The notes beneath the pieces are model-generated. The model ran no database searches. It had not been told where the DNA came from and saw only the letters and a program-made list of their open reading frames with translations. A DNA stretch of 64,000 nucleotides from Stenopsyche tienmushanensis. Its lineage: Eukaryota > Arthropoda > Insecta > Trichoptera > Stenopsychidae. Both the position numbers and the translations under genes were made by a program. Below are positions 1 through 11,692 of this stretch, piece after piece; the stretch's first letter is position 1, and each line of letters starts with the position of its first letter. Location: assembly GCA_008973525.1 (NCBI GenBank), contig WACJ01000521.1, positions 2,170,001 through 2,234,000 of the forward strand, read 5' to 3'.

Positions 1-1149
1 TATTATGCCAACTTTTAAAAATGGAATGCCAACATGAATATTTCCGACGTTTAAAATTGTCAAAAAATACATTTTTCAAATTCGGTCTTATGATATGAGC
101 GTGTATGGGTTTCTGATAAATTACATATGCAATAATTTATGTAATAAAAAAAACATGAATTATTCATTTTTATTATTGTTCAATAAAAAATAGCTCAACC
201 CTCATGAACAATTTAAATATTTGTCAAGTCTACTGATAAAATCTTTAAGATTTAGATCTTTCGCAATGTATATTATGAAATTATCATCAATAAGATAAGA
301 TCACAAGTACTGTTGTGGCAACTGAATTTTTTTACTACTATTGTTTTATATTGAACATCATGATCACTGCGAAATTTAATATAATATATTGATATACTTC
401 ACGTTATTTCATAATTTTTCAATCCAATTCATTTTTAAAAAAATATTTTCTGATCCTATATCCCATGTTAATTACATAAATTCTCCCTATTTTTTTCGTC
501 TAAGAAAAATATTTCAAATTCAGCAAACGATACAACATATGTATCATGATGTTACTGATCGTAATTAACCGATGGTACAGCATGTGTGTCATACTTTCAA
601 CAGCAATTTTGTTTTATCATACATTTAAAATGAAAATACAAAAATATTGCATAATAAATAATAAATAAAAAATAAAGTTGATGAAAGTCTTCAGAGAAAC
701 GCCCAGTTGCGAGACTTTTCGGTGACGAACGCTTGTTTCAGGGTCGATAGAACTTTTCCCAATCAAGACTTTTGCATTATTCTATCACTCCCGATGGCAT
801 CAGGATTCTTCGATTTTGTATATAACACCCCCACGTTATTCTGTTCAATGGCTAGACACAAAAGGTCGCCATTCATCCCGCAATCAGCCTACGTGATATA
901 TTATATATACGCCTACATTGCATTAAAATAGCCGCTTCGCAACGGATCAATTTTACCCCACACTACATTTTTTTTTCTAAACACGGGTTAAATAAATCCA
1001 AAAATAGATTTGCACTTAAGACGCTCCGATTTAGTAACACTTGATCTGTCGAACGAACCATAAGTAAAGGATCGTCCAAATGGGACACCTAAATGTCAGC
1101 ACTGTATAATGTTTAAAAACATTAACCAAACCAAAAATATTTTCATTTC
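1..1149. other. No gene seen
   Basis: AT-rich sequence with short stop-rich frames. No repeat shared with the rest of the window was noticed. Confidence 0.6.
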
Positions 1150-1235
1150 TTTAGGTAAAATTGAGCATTTTCTGAAAAATATACACTGAGGACTGTTGTC
1201 TTTGCCAGGGAATTGTGTATTTATATAAAAAATGA
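1150..1235 (+). repeat. Short repeat family L, copy 1
   Basis: ATTGAGCATTTTCTGAAAAA, GAGGACTGTTGTC and GTGTATTTATAT are shared with 23607-23690 and 28163-28240. Confidence 0.45.
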
Positions 1236-2464
1236 TGTTTTAGTAGCAAGATTAAGTTTTTTTTAAATTATTTCAACCCCAAACTGTTCAATTCTGAGAA
1301 ATTTTAACTGCTCATTTCCAAGAAAATTAGAAATATATTTAGTTCAAAATTTGAACCGTCGGAAAATCCAAGACATTTAATGCTTTTTCCAAAGCAAAAA
1401 AATATACACCGTGACCATTAATAAATCCAAATGATATTATGTCGTCTTTGAATGTCTATCGTTTATGCTTCCGTAGGAACGCTCAGATAGTCAAAATTTG
1501 ATACAAAATGAGATATTATCATTTAAAACAATTGAGGGACTTACTATAATTGAGATTTAAAATTTATCGATATTTCGACAATGAAACAATAGTTTTTAAG
1601 TTTAAAAAAAATATTTAATGAAGAATTTATAGGATTAATGTTTATATCCAGACTTCAGAAAGAATTTTCCCCATTCCAATTTAAGGGACATTTCTACCTC
1701 ATTTCTTCGTGTATTAGAAAGAACCAATATTTATGAATACGTTCAGTAAATTTCAAGACGATATAAAATAAATTCGCAAAGTTATGGACCGACGAAAAGA
1801 AGCTGCACTTCGCGAAGCATTAAACGCGTTTTTCTCGAAACTACTTTTTTCAAGCTCATGGAAGTTCTCCCAAATGCCCTAGATGAGTATTCTTTATGAA
1901 ATTTGGCAGACATATGTATAGTAAATGTCTTCATCGTATAGACTATAATTATTCAAAAATATTTAAAAGTTTTTATTTAATTAACAAAAAACTATAAAAA
2001 ATGTTGGTAAAAACACATACTTTTTTTTGATCGCTCTAATTTTTTTTTATTTTCCAGTATTTCTTATTGAGTATAGTCTAAGCTATAGACAATATTATAC
2101 AAAGTAAAAACATTTTTATTGTTTTTACTGCAAATCACTTTTTCAGGACTTAGGACTTCCATGGTGAAGAATGTCATCACTCGCGTACCGACATACATGA
2201 CTCCCCTCACTTCCATTATCATACTTACTAAAACTTTAAAAAAGCCTCCTCCTTCTTTTCCAGTAAACAGGATACCTTGACAAGGATATTCATTTCCTGA
2301 ATCACATACCCACCGTCTGATTTTTACAGAAAAGGTTCACAAACACATGACAAAAAATCTGGGTCTGGCCAGACCAATTTCATTGACTCTAGTTCACGAA
2401 ACACAAGGATCACGAACTTTTTTTAACTCTAAATTCTGTAAAAAAAACGTATGAAAAAAAGTAT

Positions 2465-2520
2465 GATGAGTATGCACGCACTTGCTGCGTGCAGCACTCC
2501 ACAGTGCTTTATTCAATTCG
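2465..2520. repeat. Short repeat shared in inverse with 31150-31205
   Basis: TGATGAGTATGCACGCACTT and GCTGCGTGCAGCACTCCACA correspond to the reverse complement of the segment with GCGCTGCACGCAGCATGTGC at 31.2 kb. Confidence 0.5.
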
Positions 2521-2639
2521 AAATATCATCCCAAGCATTATATTTACCATCTCTTTTATTCTTTTATCATGTTTCATTCATAAAGTACAAAATAGAGTGA
2601 AATATTGCGCGTCAATTTTTGTGAGGAGTCATGCAAGCA

Positions 2640-2712
2640 TACAAACACGAACAACTTCGGAGTGTGTCAGTGATCCGAAATTAGGACCGGTTGGACACGA
2701 AAACTTTTTTTA
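2640..2712 (+). repeat. Family J core fragment
   Basis: TCAGTGATCCGAAATTAGGA followed by CCGGTTGGACACGAAAACTT resembles the family core; a similar fragment lies at 49632-49690. Confidence 0.4.
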
Positions 2713-2884
2713 ATATTTACTTGTTTTATATTATATTATATTTATCTTAACATATGAATTTTAGAGTTAAATTAGAATCGAACGGTTTTTCTATTCTTTC
2801 TGGGGAGCCTTGCAGACTGGTCGTGCTAATTGTTGGCCTGCAAACTTCATTTACAGCCATCATGGTTTAATTTCATCTTACATT

Positions 2885-3105
2885 TCATATCGAATCTAAA
2901 GGTCTATTTCTCGTGATCGTCTCTGTATCCTGCGGGTGCGTATCGAGACTGCGGAGCCATATCGACATTGAGAGGCGAATGCCCTCGTCGTTCTCATCTG
3001 AAGGGTCAGACTAAGATGAAACGCCCACGGGTGCGTCCGGCTATCGGACTGTCTCGTAACTTGAGACGTACCTCGTGGTGAGTCGCATGAGACAAGGCAA
3101 CGTTT
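2885..3105. other. GC-rich island of unknown origin
   Basis: A compact island in AT-rich DNA, with CGGGTGCGTATCGAGACTGC and later CGGGTGCGTCCGGCTATCGG as internal near-repeats. Frames are short; no coding, tRNA or rRNA signature is recognised. A degraded transposon or ncRNA pseudogene is possible. Confidence 0.3.
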
Positions 3106-3109
3106 TCTT

Positions 3110-4763
3110 AAATATAAAAAAACTATATGATATCAACTAAATATAATTCTTACCAGAGAACTGATTCCCAATGTTATTATTTTAATTAACTTAATCTAAC
3201 TTAATTATATTGCTTTGATGACACACAAACGAAATGTTTTTGAGAATTTAAGTTAACTACGAAATATATAATAATTTATACTTTTTCATGCAATATTGAC
3301 CGGAGACAATGAGTGAGACTCACTTTACTGAAAAACGCCTATATATAAAATTGTTTGCTTTTGCAAAACATTTATCATCCATAATACAATAGAACAGAAA
3401 GTCGTTGATTAAAAAATATTCAGATCAACCAAATTTCATGAACCGAGCAAACAAGTTTAAAGCTCACAATCTACATCGTAATGGAGTATTTTTGTTTGGC
3501 AATGCATTTCCAGTCGTATTTTTGTATTTTGTTTTAAAATATGTATTACTACACATCCACGAGATGGCTTTGAAATCAGGATTTCTCTGAATCGTAAAAA
3601 CTAAACGCTGCGATGTGGATAAGGCCGCAGATGAGATCTTATCGCCATATCAGATCGTCATTCGTGCCATTCCTCAAATGGTCGACTAATCTGAGCGCCA
3701 TCAGATGCTGCTGATAAGCGATCCAACGAATTGTCGATGAGTTTTTTATTCTTGTACTTACCCGAAGAATCGAGTCATATTTGGTCGGATTCTTTGACAA
3801 TGGTCGTGTTTGCTGGCCAACAAGGCACGACTCTCATTAATTCGCCCGGACGATTCATTCAATATGTGCTAGATTTTTTAGCTTTATTTAAATCTGTTTC
3901 GAATGGACGACATTATTTGATCTCGTGATAAGATGGCCATCTCGACTGCTCTTAACAGATGACAAATGCTCTATTAGCGGAGAGCTTTCGAAAGCTCGTT
4001 CAGATTTATCCGCGAGAACGTGGTCCATGTTGATCGCAATTGAAATGAAAATTCCAAATATCTCATTCAAGCCAGATTGGAACAGTAAGCTAACTAGACA
4101 CGAACAATTTCAACAATCCACCTTTGTCATTAGTCATCAGATTTGATAATAGTCTGCACAGCGGTGGTCCAATTTTGGCATTAAGAACGTGCTATCGCAA
4201 CATGAAGACCGTAACAATGCCCCAAACATACATTATCGAACCATGAAAATTCTTTTAAGCGTATCTTTCATTAATCAAAGGCGTTTTTTAACACTTTTTG
4301 CGATACATATTGTCGTTGTTTGCATGTACGTCAATGTTAAGTTATTCCAAAATGGTTATCTATTGAACAGTCGCATTTATACACTCGAATTATAACCAAC
4401 CACATAATTAAATTTGATTATCTATCATTTTTTTGCGATGTCAAGTAAACAGTTAGATCAAATCAACATATTGGATTTTCGATATTGGCAAAAAAAGCAT
4501 GAATTATGCATTGAATTAAGTTACTGTATAATTAAAGATTCCTATCGATCTAATGCGAGATTGATCCAATTTAATGGCTTTATTTGGATGCAAAAACTGA
4601 CATTATTTTTAACTTTGTCCTATATGTACTATGAAACACATGTTGAATGTTGTTACCGTTAATACGCCAATATTATATGAAAAAAAAATTATTAAAGAGT
4701 AACTTTTTAAATTAACTTTAGGAATCAGTCCTCTGGTAAGAACTATTTTTTATTTCATAATAT
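3110..4763. other. No gene assigned
   Basis: Between 3600 and 4150 the composition is somewhat more balanced and short frames are open on both strands, but none shows a recognisable domain. The rest is AT-rich. Confidence 0.5.
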
Positions 4764-5786
4764 ACAGGGTGTTTTTCACATGGACCATCAGATTTTAACT
4801 GGGGGCTAGAGGGGTCTTTTATTACGTTTCTCATATAGACTCTATGTCTTAAGTGTCAGAGTTTATGAAATAGATTTTTTTCAACATTTTGGAAATATAC
4901 CCAAATTTTCAGCTTTAAATCTATTAAAACTATTAAAATAACTATTTTTGTATTCTTCAGTATATTTTTTATCTAAATAAATCATTATTTTGTGCAATTG
5001 GTTTAAAGAAAATTACTTATGAGCTTCTAAAGTCATATAAAATATGGAAACGAATTCAGAAATGTAAACTTCTAAATTCTCTAAACAAAAATCTAACAAC
5101 TATTTTGAACTTAGTTTAATTTTGAAATGTTCTCCAATTTATACCCTTTCCAACGATATGTTTCATGTCATACAAATAATTCAATTGGTCGTTAAACTTG
5201 AAGAGTTACCAGTTTGCTAGGGTCATGGTTAAGAAAATACATTTTATATTTAAGATGTTTTTATTAAATTAATTTACAAAATTTGTTCAAATTAGCCACC
5301 TCTGCTTTGTATGCACGCACTACACCTTTTTCTTATTTCTTATATTCACAAGATAAAACACCACCGGTTTTCTTTACCTGTGGACGTGCGATATTCCGTG
5401 CTTCACACAATCACCAGACCTGACACCACTGGATTTCTTTGTCTGGGGACATGCCCTATTTCGTAGCTCGCACGGTCTCCCGACCTGACACCACTGGAAC
5501 TCTTTGCCTGGGGACGTATTATATTCCGTAGTTCGCACAGTCTTCGGGCCTGACACCACTGGATTTTTTTTTGTGTATAATGATAGTGTTTTATTTAGAT
5601 CCAAAATACAAAAACAGCAAAATACAAAATACAATTGTTTTGTACTATTACGAGCACATATAAAAAAATTATGACGATTTTAAAAGTGAAATTTTGGGTA
5701 TTTTTTCAAAATGTTAAAAGAAAAGGGACATAAGGCCTATGTGTGAAAATTAGCAAAATAGTCCCCTAACCCCCAATTTTTTTTTC
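4764..5786. mobile_element. Long-inverted-repeat DNA element with ACAGGGTGTT left end
   Basis: The left arm (about 4797-4920) and right arm (about 5680-5786) are diverged reverse complements over roughly 110 bp; for example TGGGGGCTAGAGGGG against TGGGGGTTAGGGG, and AACATTTTGG..ATACCCAAA against AACATTTTGA..ATACCCAAA. The left tip reads TACAGGGTGTTTTTCACATG, a type of end common on insect DNA elements. The right tip appears truncated, as no matching ACACCCTGTA is seen. A tandem array derived from transposase sequence lies inside. A second partial copy lies near 44.28-44.61 kb. Confidence 0.55.
5358..5572 (+). repeat. 65-bp tandem repeat (3.3 units) derived from a transposase motif
   Basis: Units begin at 5358, 5423, 5488 and 5553, an exact 65-bp period. 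The last unit is only about 20 bp before a T-run. Unit 2, with the preceding bases, reads PDLTPLDFFVWGHA in one frame, close to the PDLTPLDFFLWG segment of insect DDE transposases. Since 65 is not a multiple of three, each unit shifts frame, so the array cannot encode a repeated peptide. It therefore looks like a tandem expansion of a dead transposase fragment. Confidence 0.7.
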
Positions 5787-5789
5787 CTA

Positions 5790-6835
5790 TTCTAGCTATT
5801 CTTTTAATACAGATTTTATCAATATATAAGCAAAAAAGTGGCTAGGACAACTTTCTTAGGACGATTTGTTATTAATTTAATTCTATGCTATTGTAGCTCT
5901 CAATTTTTTTAAATTTATTCATTTAATAATAGAGTATCATAGAAACATCTCGGTTAATTTGAATAAGCATTTACTGAAGTATCTAAAGATTATTTTTTTA
6001 AATTTGATATAATGTTATCTAGTAATCATAATTAACAGTTGCTGATCGACAAAAAAATAACATAGTCTTCAGTTAATTAGGATTGTTAAATGCGTAAGTA
6101 AAGCTTCCAATCAAATAGTCATCCGCATGCAGATAACACGTAGAAGACCGATGTTAATTAACACCTTCGTTAATGAACAGGCGTTCGCACCAATCATTAT
6201 TCCATTAAAATATTAATCACAAATATCACATCTAAGAGTGCTTTCATTTGTATTTACGGACTGGATGAAATTAATGATTCTTTTGAGGCCTTACAGAAGC
6301 AATATATGACAAGTCGCATACAATGCGACAATTAATTGTTGTTTTCATTGTTGTTTGTCTTGTGTGAGGTCTGCTAGATAACTAGGAGCAATTGATCAAA
6401 ATTTTGTGCCGCCAAATTTTTCCTTGGCAAATCTCATGGTGGTCTCGATGTGAAGAGATTGATGGCTTTTGAATGGAGTCGAATTAAGCTTTCAGGATGA
6501 TAAAAAATATGATTAAGCAGAAATTTAAAGCTCATTAAAGATCGTCTACTGTTGAAATTGTACAGTGCCTGAAATAATTTGTGGTGAATAGTCTTAAGTA
6601 TAATCAACAGCATCAGTAGGATCATTCCTCAAATATTTATTAAATCTCTGTGGTCTTTAAAAAAAAGTTCCAGCAGGAACTGGAACATTGCATAAATAAA
6701 TGCAACATTGTAATAAAATTGAAACTTAAATGGGTAGTTGGTCGAAAAAAAAGGAAAAGTTGTTTCTAATCTTTCATATATAGAAAATCTACGCGCATGC
6801 GTCGCGCCATCCGTATTGTTTTATACGTTATTATA
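5790..6835. other. No gene seen
   Basis: AT-rich spacer between the long-inverted-repeat element and LTR copy 1. Only short frames. Confidence 0.55.
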
Positions 6836-7010
6836 TTTATCGACTAATCGCTTCTTGCGTGTGCACCGTTGCCGGTTGGATGGTAACACGCAGGAGGGGT
6901 GAGTCGAGGAAGAGTCGTCGGTTAGCCTTGGCTGCGGGAGGACGTCCTTCTCGCAGCCAGATCTTTCTCTCTGGTACTGAATAAAAAGCTACCTAGAGAA
7001 GAGGGAACTG
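6836..7010 (+). mobile_element. LTR fragment, gypsy-like family A, copy 1
   Basis: The segment contains the family signature CGCTTCTTGCGTGTGCACCG, CGCAGGAGG, TTAGCCTTGGCTGCGGGAGG, the GGACGTCC-centred hairpin and a late AATAAA. It lacks both termini, and no primer-binding site follows. Confidence 0.65.
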
Positions 7011-8597
7011 TATTTGAGCATTATAAAAAGCGTCATCTAACGGAATCCATGTGAATATTGGAGAGCTGATTGGTTTTTTGTGATTTTACATCATTATATC
7101 ATAAGGAGAATGTTTAAAAATTACATCCGTCATTGCTACATGTCATTTATTTTTGCAAATTTTCAATTGGCAAATCATATTTATCGCACATTCAATTGGA
7201 AGATTGTCATTTTATAAAAATTTAAATATAATATAGTTAAATTAAACGAGTTAAGGCTGTCATTTATTGATATTTTCGCGCTTTTGATCATTTTTTGCCC
7301 GGGAAATATTTTCTGTGTGCAAAAATATGCAATAAGTCCATAATTGCATCCGTCTGACGTTTTAATATTTATAAAGCGTATCATACGTCAAAGATTGTCG
7401 TTATAGTGAACAACTCCAATAAATTTCCATATCAATTGGCTTTGCTCCATCTACGACCATATCTGTATGATAATAACTAATTATATTTGATGTTGTATTA
7501 ATCACATTCGCATTTATTCATTTAATTAATAATCAGCTCTTTCGAGATTTAAATGCTTTGGCATTATTTATAAGTAAGCGATGAGTACTTTAAAAGAAAA
7601 TTATTGGGTTGCTTTACAAGCATCATCATCCAATTAATGGCACGCCGTTTCTTGGAAATGCCAATACTTTTGGTAATGTTACGATAATTTATCCCTGCAA
7701 CGTGTTCCATATTTTAGCGCTTGTGTCTTTAAAGCGAAAAAAGCGTATATTTGCCTTTAAGTATACGAATTATCCAAAAAAAAAAAAAATAATGGCACGT
7801 ATGGTAAATTTATCTGGTCTATTCACGTTGTGAAGATTTACGTGTTGAAAAAGCGTCACGACAGGGCAATATTGCTTCATTAAAAAATCAATCATAAGAA
7901 CTCCTCCATGATGAATAGTTGAAAGCATTTATCACAATATGTATTGATCGTTGTTGAATTTTAATTGATTTAAAAACGTGCTACTATTTGGCTCTCGAGC
8001 TTTTTTATTTGCAATTTAGATCCTATACATTTGGCGCTGAAACCCTTTCAAACCACTCATTTGCTTCCCGACACAACGAAATCGTCGTGCAATTAGACCT
8101 GTTAGGGCAATGGGAGTTTTTCGAGGGGCGCCACAGCGTCTTGTCGTTTTTTTAAAGATGGCAAAAAATCCGAAAGTTCGTCACTTACGTGGAGTGCTAA
8201 GTGGTGTTTTGAACTCGCGTTGAACTCGGTGGTAAAACATGAAATCAATATTCAAATAATAATGGTAACGTCAATCATAAACGGGTGTTGTTTGTTCCAT
8301 ATTTGGTCTGCAATTAAATCTGATTGGTTATAGTGATTTTTTATGGTACGGTTGAGAGTCGGCTGTCAAGTTGGATATTTCCTTGCAAACGAGCCTGGAA
8401 TATGAAATCGAAGAATCCTAGCTTGGCTTGTAGAAGCAAATTCCTCAACTACTGCTCGCAAAAACTGCATTCCTCTTAAAATAATTAATGCTAAATGGTA
8501 ATTTTTCGTTAAACTCCGTAATCGCAAAATGAGGATTGAAATTTTTATCTAACGGTGATGTATTTACTACACCTCGACTCTAATAATGGGAATATCG
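7011..8597. other. No gene seen
   Basis: AT-rich. A slightly GC-richer patch near 8040-8140 has no recognisable coding content. Confidence 0.5.
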
Positions 8598-8775
8598 CAA
8601 TGAATCACAATAAATTCTTCCGATGGAGAAGTCGCCGCGATGGAGGAATCGTCGCCGGCCATCAGTGATTTCTGACAAACTTCTGCAGAAAATTGAAATG
8701 CGAAATGACTATCGTGTAACACTTGAAGACCTTCACGAAGAATTTCCTGGCGTTTTTCGAAGTCACTGTACAATG
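8598..8775 (+). pseudogene. HTH_48-type mariner transposase N-terminal fragment, copy 1
   Basis: The + strand reads RPSVISDKLLQKIEM then LEDLHEEFPGVFRSH, the DNA-binding segment of mariner-family transposases whose intact form is roughly RPS.I.D.L...ve..i..drR.Tl.eL....p.vSrS. Upstream, AAATTCTTCCGATGGAGAAG matches the leader shared by the other copies, so the part between has been lost. No catalytic domain follows. Confidence 0.65.
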
Positions 8776-8859
8776 TTACACTGATAAAAAATGATAGTTC
8801 AAAAGCAAGAGCCCTCTTCTAAGCAGACAAAAATGCTCGCAAGACGGAGAAAAAAATTG

Positions 8860-9365
8860 TTGTAAACCTTGAACGAGAGAAGACGTATTCTTCCCGCCGT
8901 CCTTTAGCTAAAAATAGGTATACTTAAGGAGGTATTCAAGTCTATAGGCACACATTTTGAGTATTTTTTCACATTCGATAAAAAAGAAACAAAAAATATT
9001 TTCAGAATATATTTTTAAAAAAATCAAAATAAAAAAGCAATATATTATTTTAGTATTATTTTTTTTAAAATAGTTTTATTTTAAGTTAATCGGTTATTAA
9101 AAATTTGAAATATGATGCCAACCGTGTTGAAAAAAGTAATTTCGAGTTAAAAGCGCTTAAAGATTTCATTCCGGTAAGACTGACTTAGTTGCCGCATCAC
9201 TAAAAAATCTATAACTCCGTAAATAATTGAAATTTTTGGAAATTCCTTTGAAGAATGTATTTTTATATATCTAAACTTTGAAAAAATGCAACAAAAAAAC
9301 ATTTTTTCTCAAAATTCCATATTAGAATACCATCTCAAGGCAAGAGACTCGTCGCGTGGAGTCTG
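8860..9365 (+). repeat. Dispersed repeat family B, copy 1
   Basis: It begins with a TATTCTTCCCGCC hairpin remnant and carries GTTGAAAAAAGTAATTTCGA, ATTCCGGTAAGACTGACTTA, GCCGCATCACTAAAA, TATAACTCCGTAAATAATTG and TCTAAACTTTGAAAAAATG. No coding capacity is seen; class unknown. Confidence 0.6.
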
Positions 9366-11440
9366 TTTCATGAAGAATAAAAATTTAAATATTTAGCCCG
9401 AAATGGTTCTTTTTTGACATTTGACCTGTCGAAAATGTCGTTTTTGTAATACCTTTTATAAGCAATCACATTTTTGCAATCTTTTTTCAAAGAGAATGAT
9501 TTGTGCCGGATGTGTAATTTCATCTAAATTACATGTTATATAAATTTAATCGAAAATCTGAATCAATGATTTCGGTTAAAAAATGAAGTAATTCGCGGAA
9601 ACATATTAACTATTCAGAAGAAATCACTTCTGACACTGCTTGAAGTGAAATTCTCAAATATGGCCTCTTAATCTATTACGTCCAGTTGGAATAATCAAAA
9701 TAAGCATTTTATGTAAAAAGATCTACAGTATTCAAATGAGGAAATACATTTTTTAACGCTGTAATACGAGTCTTGATGCAAACAAATATACACCCAGATA
9801 AATTAATGGAATATGAATTTTTCAACCACCATATTTACGCTATTTTGCTCCACTTGACTGCTATTTATTTGGATCAATGTATCACTTTTTGTCCAACAAA
9901 CGTTTTAATAATATCGAAGAAATAACCAGCGCAAATCTCAATGTATATTTTTCATCCAAAATCAAAGACTTTTATGCATTAGGCATATTAAATTTTTTAA
10001 AAAGATGGAAGAAAGTGTTAAATATCCAGGGGGAGAATATATGATTAATAATTGATAGTGTAATATATTTTAAATGTTTATTTTTAAGTTGATTTTATAT
10101 TTATATTAAAAACGACATTTTCGTCCGGTATCCCTAATATTTCATTCGCCATCTCGAATATGTTAAAAACAAAAACATAGTTTATTTTTGAAATACGTTT
10201 ATGTAGGATGGAAAATGCTTGTATTTAATAGAAGTTCATGGATTTTGTATGTCAATGTTATGGACCTCCTCCGCCAGCTCTTTTTGTATTGTATTTTGGA
10301 TTTTGGGTAGAGATACACCCACATTTCATCCCTCAACACGATAGGTTTCAGAAATGCTTCTCCCTTATGTGAAGAATGGTCTAAAAATTCACGTACGGTA
10401 CTTTTAAAATTATTTTTTTATTATTAACAAGTATTTTTGAAATATATTAAATAAATTTTATGAAATCACAGAGTGATGCTGCAACGATGTTTTTTGGTCA
10501 TCAATGAGCAATGATGTCTTAATAAATAAATACCGATGGAGATATGTATTCAGAGAAGTTCTCCCATCGTGACATTATGCAGTTGAGCCCAAAAAAGCTC
10601 TGACTTGAATATGGATCTCTCGCATCAAGCAGTTAATTGAACACGAAAGCTCGCCAAGACGTGCTCATATGTGCCTCAGCCGTTCCTGGAATTAATTCCT
10701 CCCAAAATTAATATCTTTTTGATGCCAATTTCTTCTATGCCATTGCCAATAATAGACATAATTTTCAAATACGCATATCTACCAATATAATCTAAATTAA
10801 AACAGTTTCTTCAATATGCATTTTTTGTGATAATTTTTGCTTATTATATCGTTATGAATGGAAAATATATTCGCTCATAATGGCGCTCTAATTTCTATAG
10901 CAATTTTTGTTTCTCTATTTTTCGATGTTCGAGATCGATCGGAGTTGCATTGTCGAATTTTATGGGAAATCGAAAGATTCATCTCGCCATCAATATCGGT
11001 GTCCAGATGGGTTTCTGATTTCCAAGAAGGCTTGTTACAATCGTGTTGATTAAAAATCACGCCGAAGAGCCGAATTTCTACGAAACCTTCCCAAAGCAAA
11101 AAAACTTTCAAATTAAATCTCACTTTTTCGTTCATTCATCTGCTCGCTAAATTCGATTGTATACTCGTGGTGCGAATCCCGTCGCAAAAAAAATGTCATT
11201 TGAAAGCAGTCACAGAAGAAATTATTAATTTTTCGATCTCATCAGACGGATGATGAAATCATAGATTGCTTTTTGTGTTTGTCAAGAGGGTAGTTTAAAT
11301 TGTAAATTGAAAATATTTTTTAATGTATAATTAATCCCATTGCAATTACTGGAATGAATATTACCTCTCATTGTCCGGGTGCTTGATAAATCTATAAATA
11401 TTTAAGTAAAACTTTAGCATGGGCAAATTATCATCCCCAA
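9366..11440. other. No gene seen
   Basis: Long AT-rich interval. The overlapping short frames near 10858-11135 on opposite strands show no domain. Confidence 0.5.
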
Positions 11441-11673
11441 GCAATGGCAATCGCTTATTGCGCATACACTGTTATCGATTCGACGGTAACGCACAAGAGT
11501 CGTGAAGAGTAATTGGATAGCCTTGGCTGCGGGAGGACGTCCTTCCCGCGGCCAGATCTCTATCATGATTGATGATATTTAAAACGAGAGACTTTCAATT
11601 CAATTCGCGTGCGAGTGCAGCCATCTCGGTGATTGCCCAGGAACTCTGCCTCATGAGCGCCCCCGCTCCTACA
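11441..11673 (+). mobile_element. LTR fragment, gypsy-like family A, copy 2 (3' end present)
   Basis: The copy shows the CGCTTATTGCGC..CACTG start segment, the GGCTGCGGGAGGACGTCCTT hairpin, and a degraded 3' end in which GCCCAGGAACTCTGCC ends in CTACA, aligning with the 3' end of the copy at 13.3-13.5 kb. A primer-binding-site-like TGGTGTCAGAA begins 7 nt later. Together these fix the transcriptional sense of the family as + here. Confidence 0.6.
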
Positions 11674-11679
11674 ATTCAT

Positions 11680-11692
11680 TGGTGTCAGAAAA
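11680..11692 (+). promoter_or_regulatory. Putative LTR-retrotransposon primer-binding site
   Basis: TGGTGTCAGAAAA begins with TGG, as expected for complementarity to a tRNA CCA end, and lies 6 nt after the LTR 3' terminus. No gag or pol sequence is recognisable downstream, so this is a relic. Confidence 0.5.

Noticed and set aside
5374..5634. 86-codon minus-strand frame over the tandem array
   Set aside because: Complement of the 65-bp repeat; the meaningful motif is on the + strand and the repeat period is not a multiple of three.
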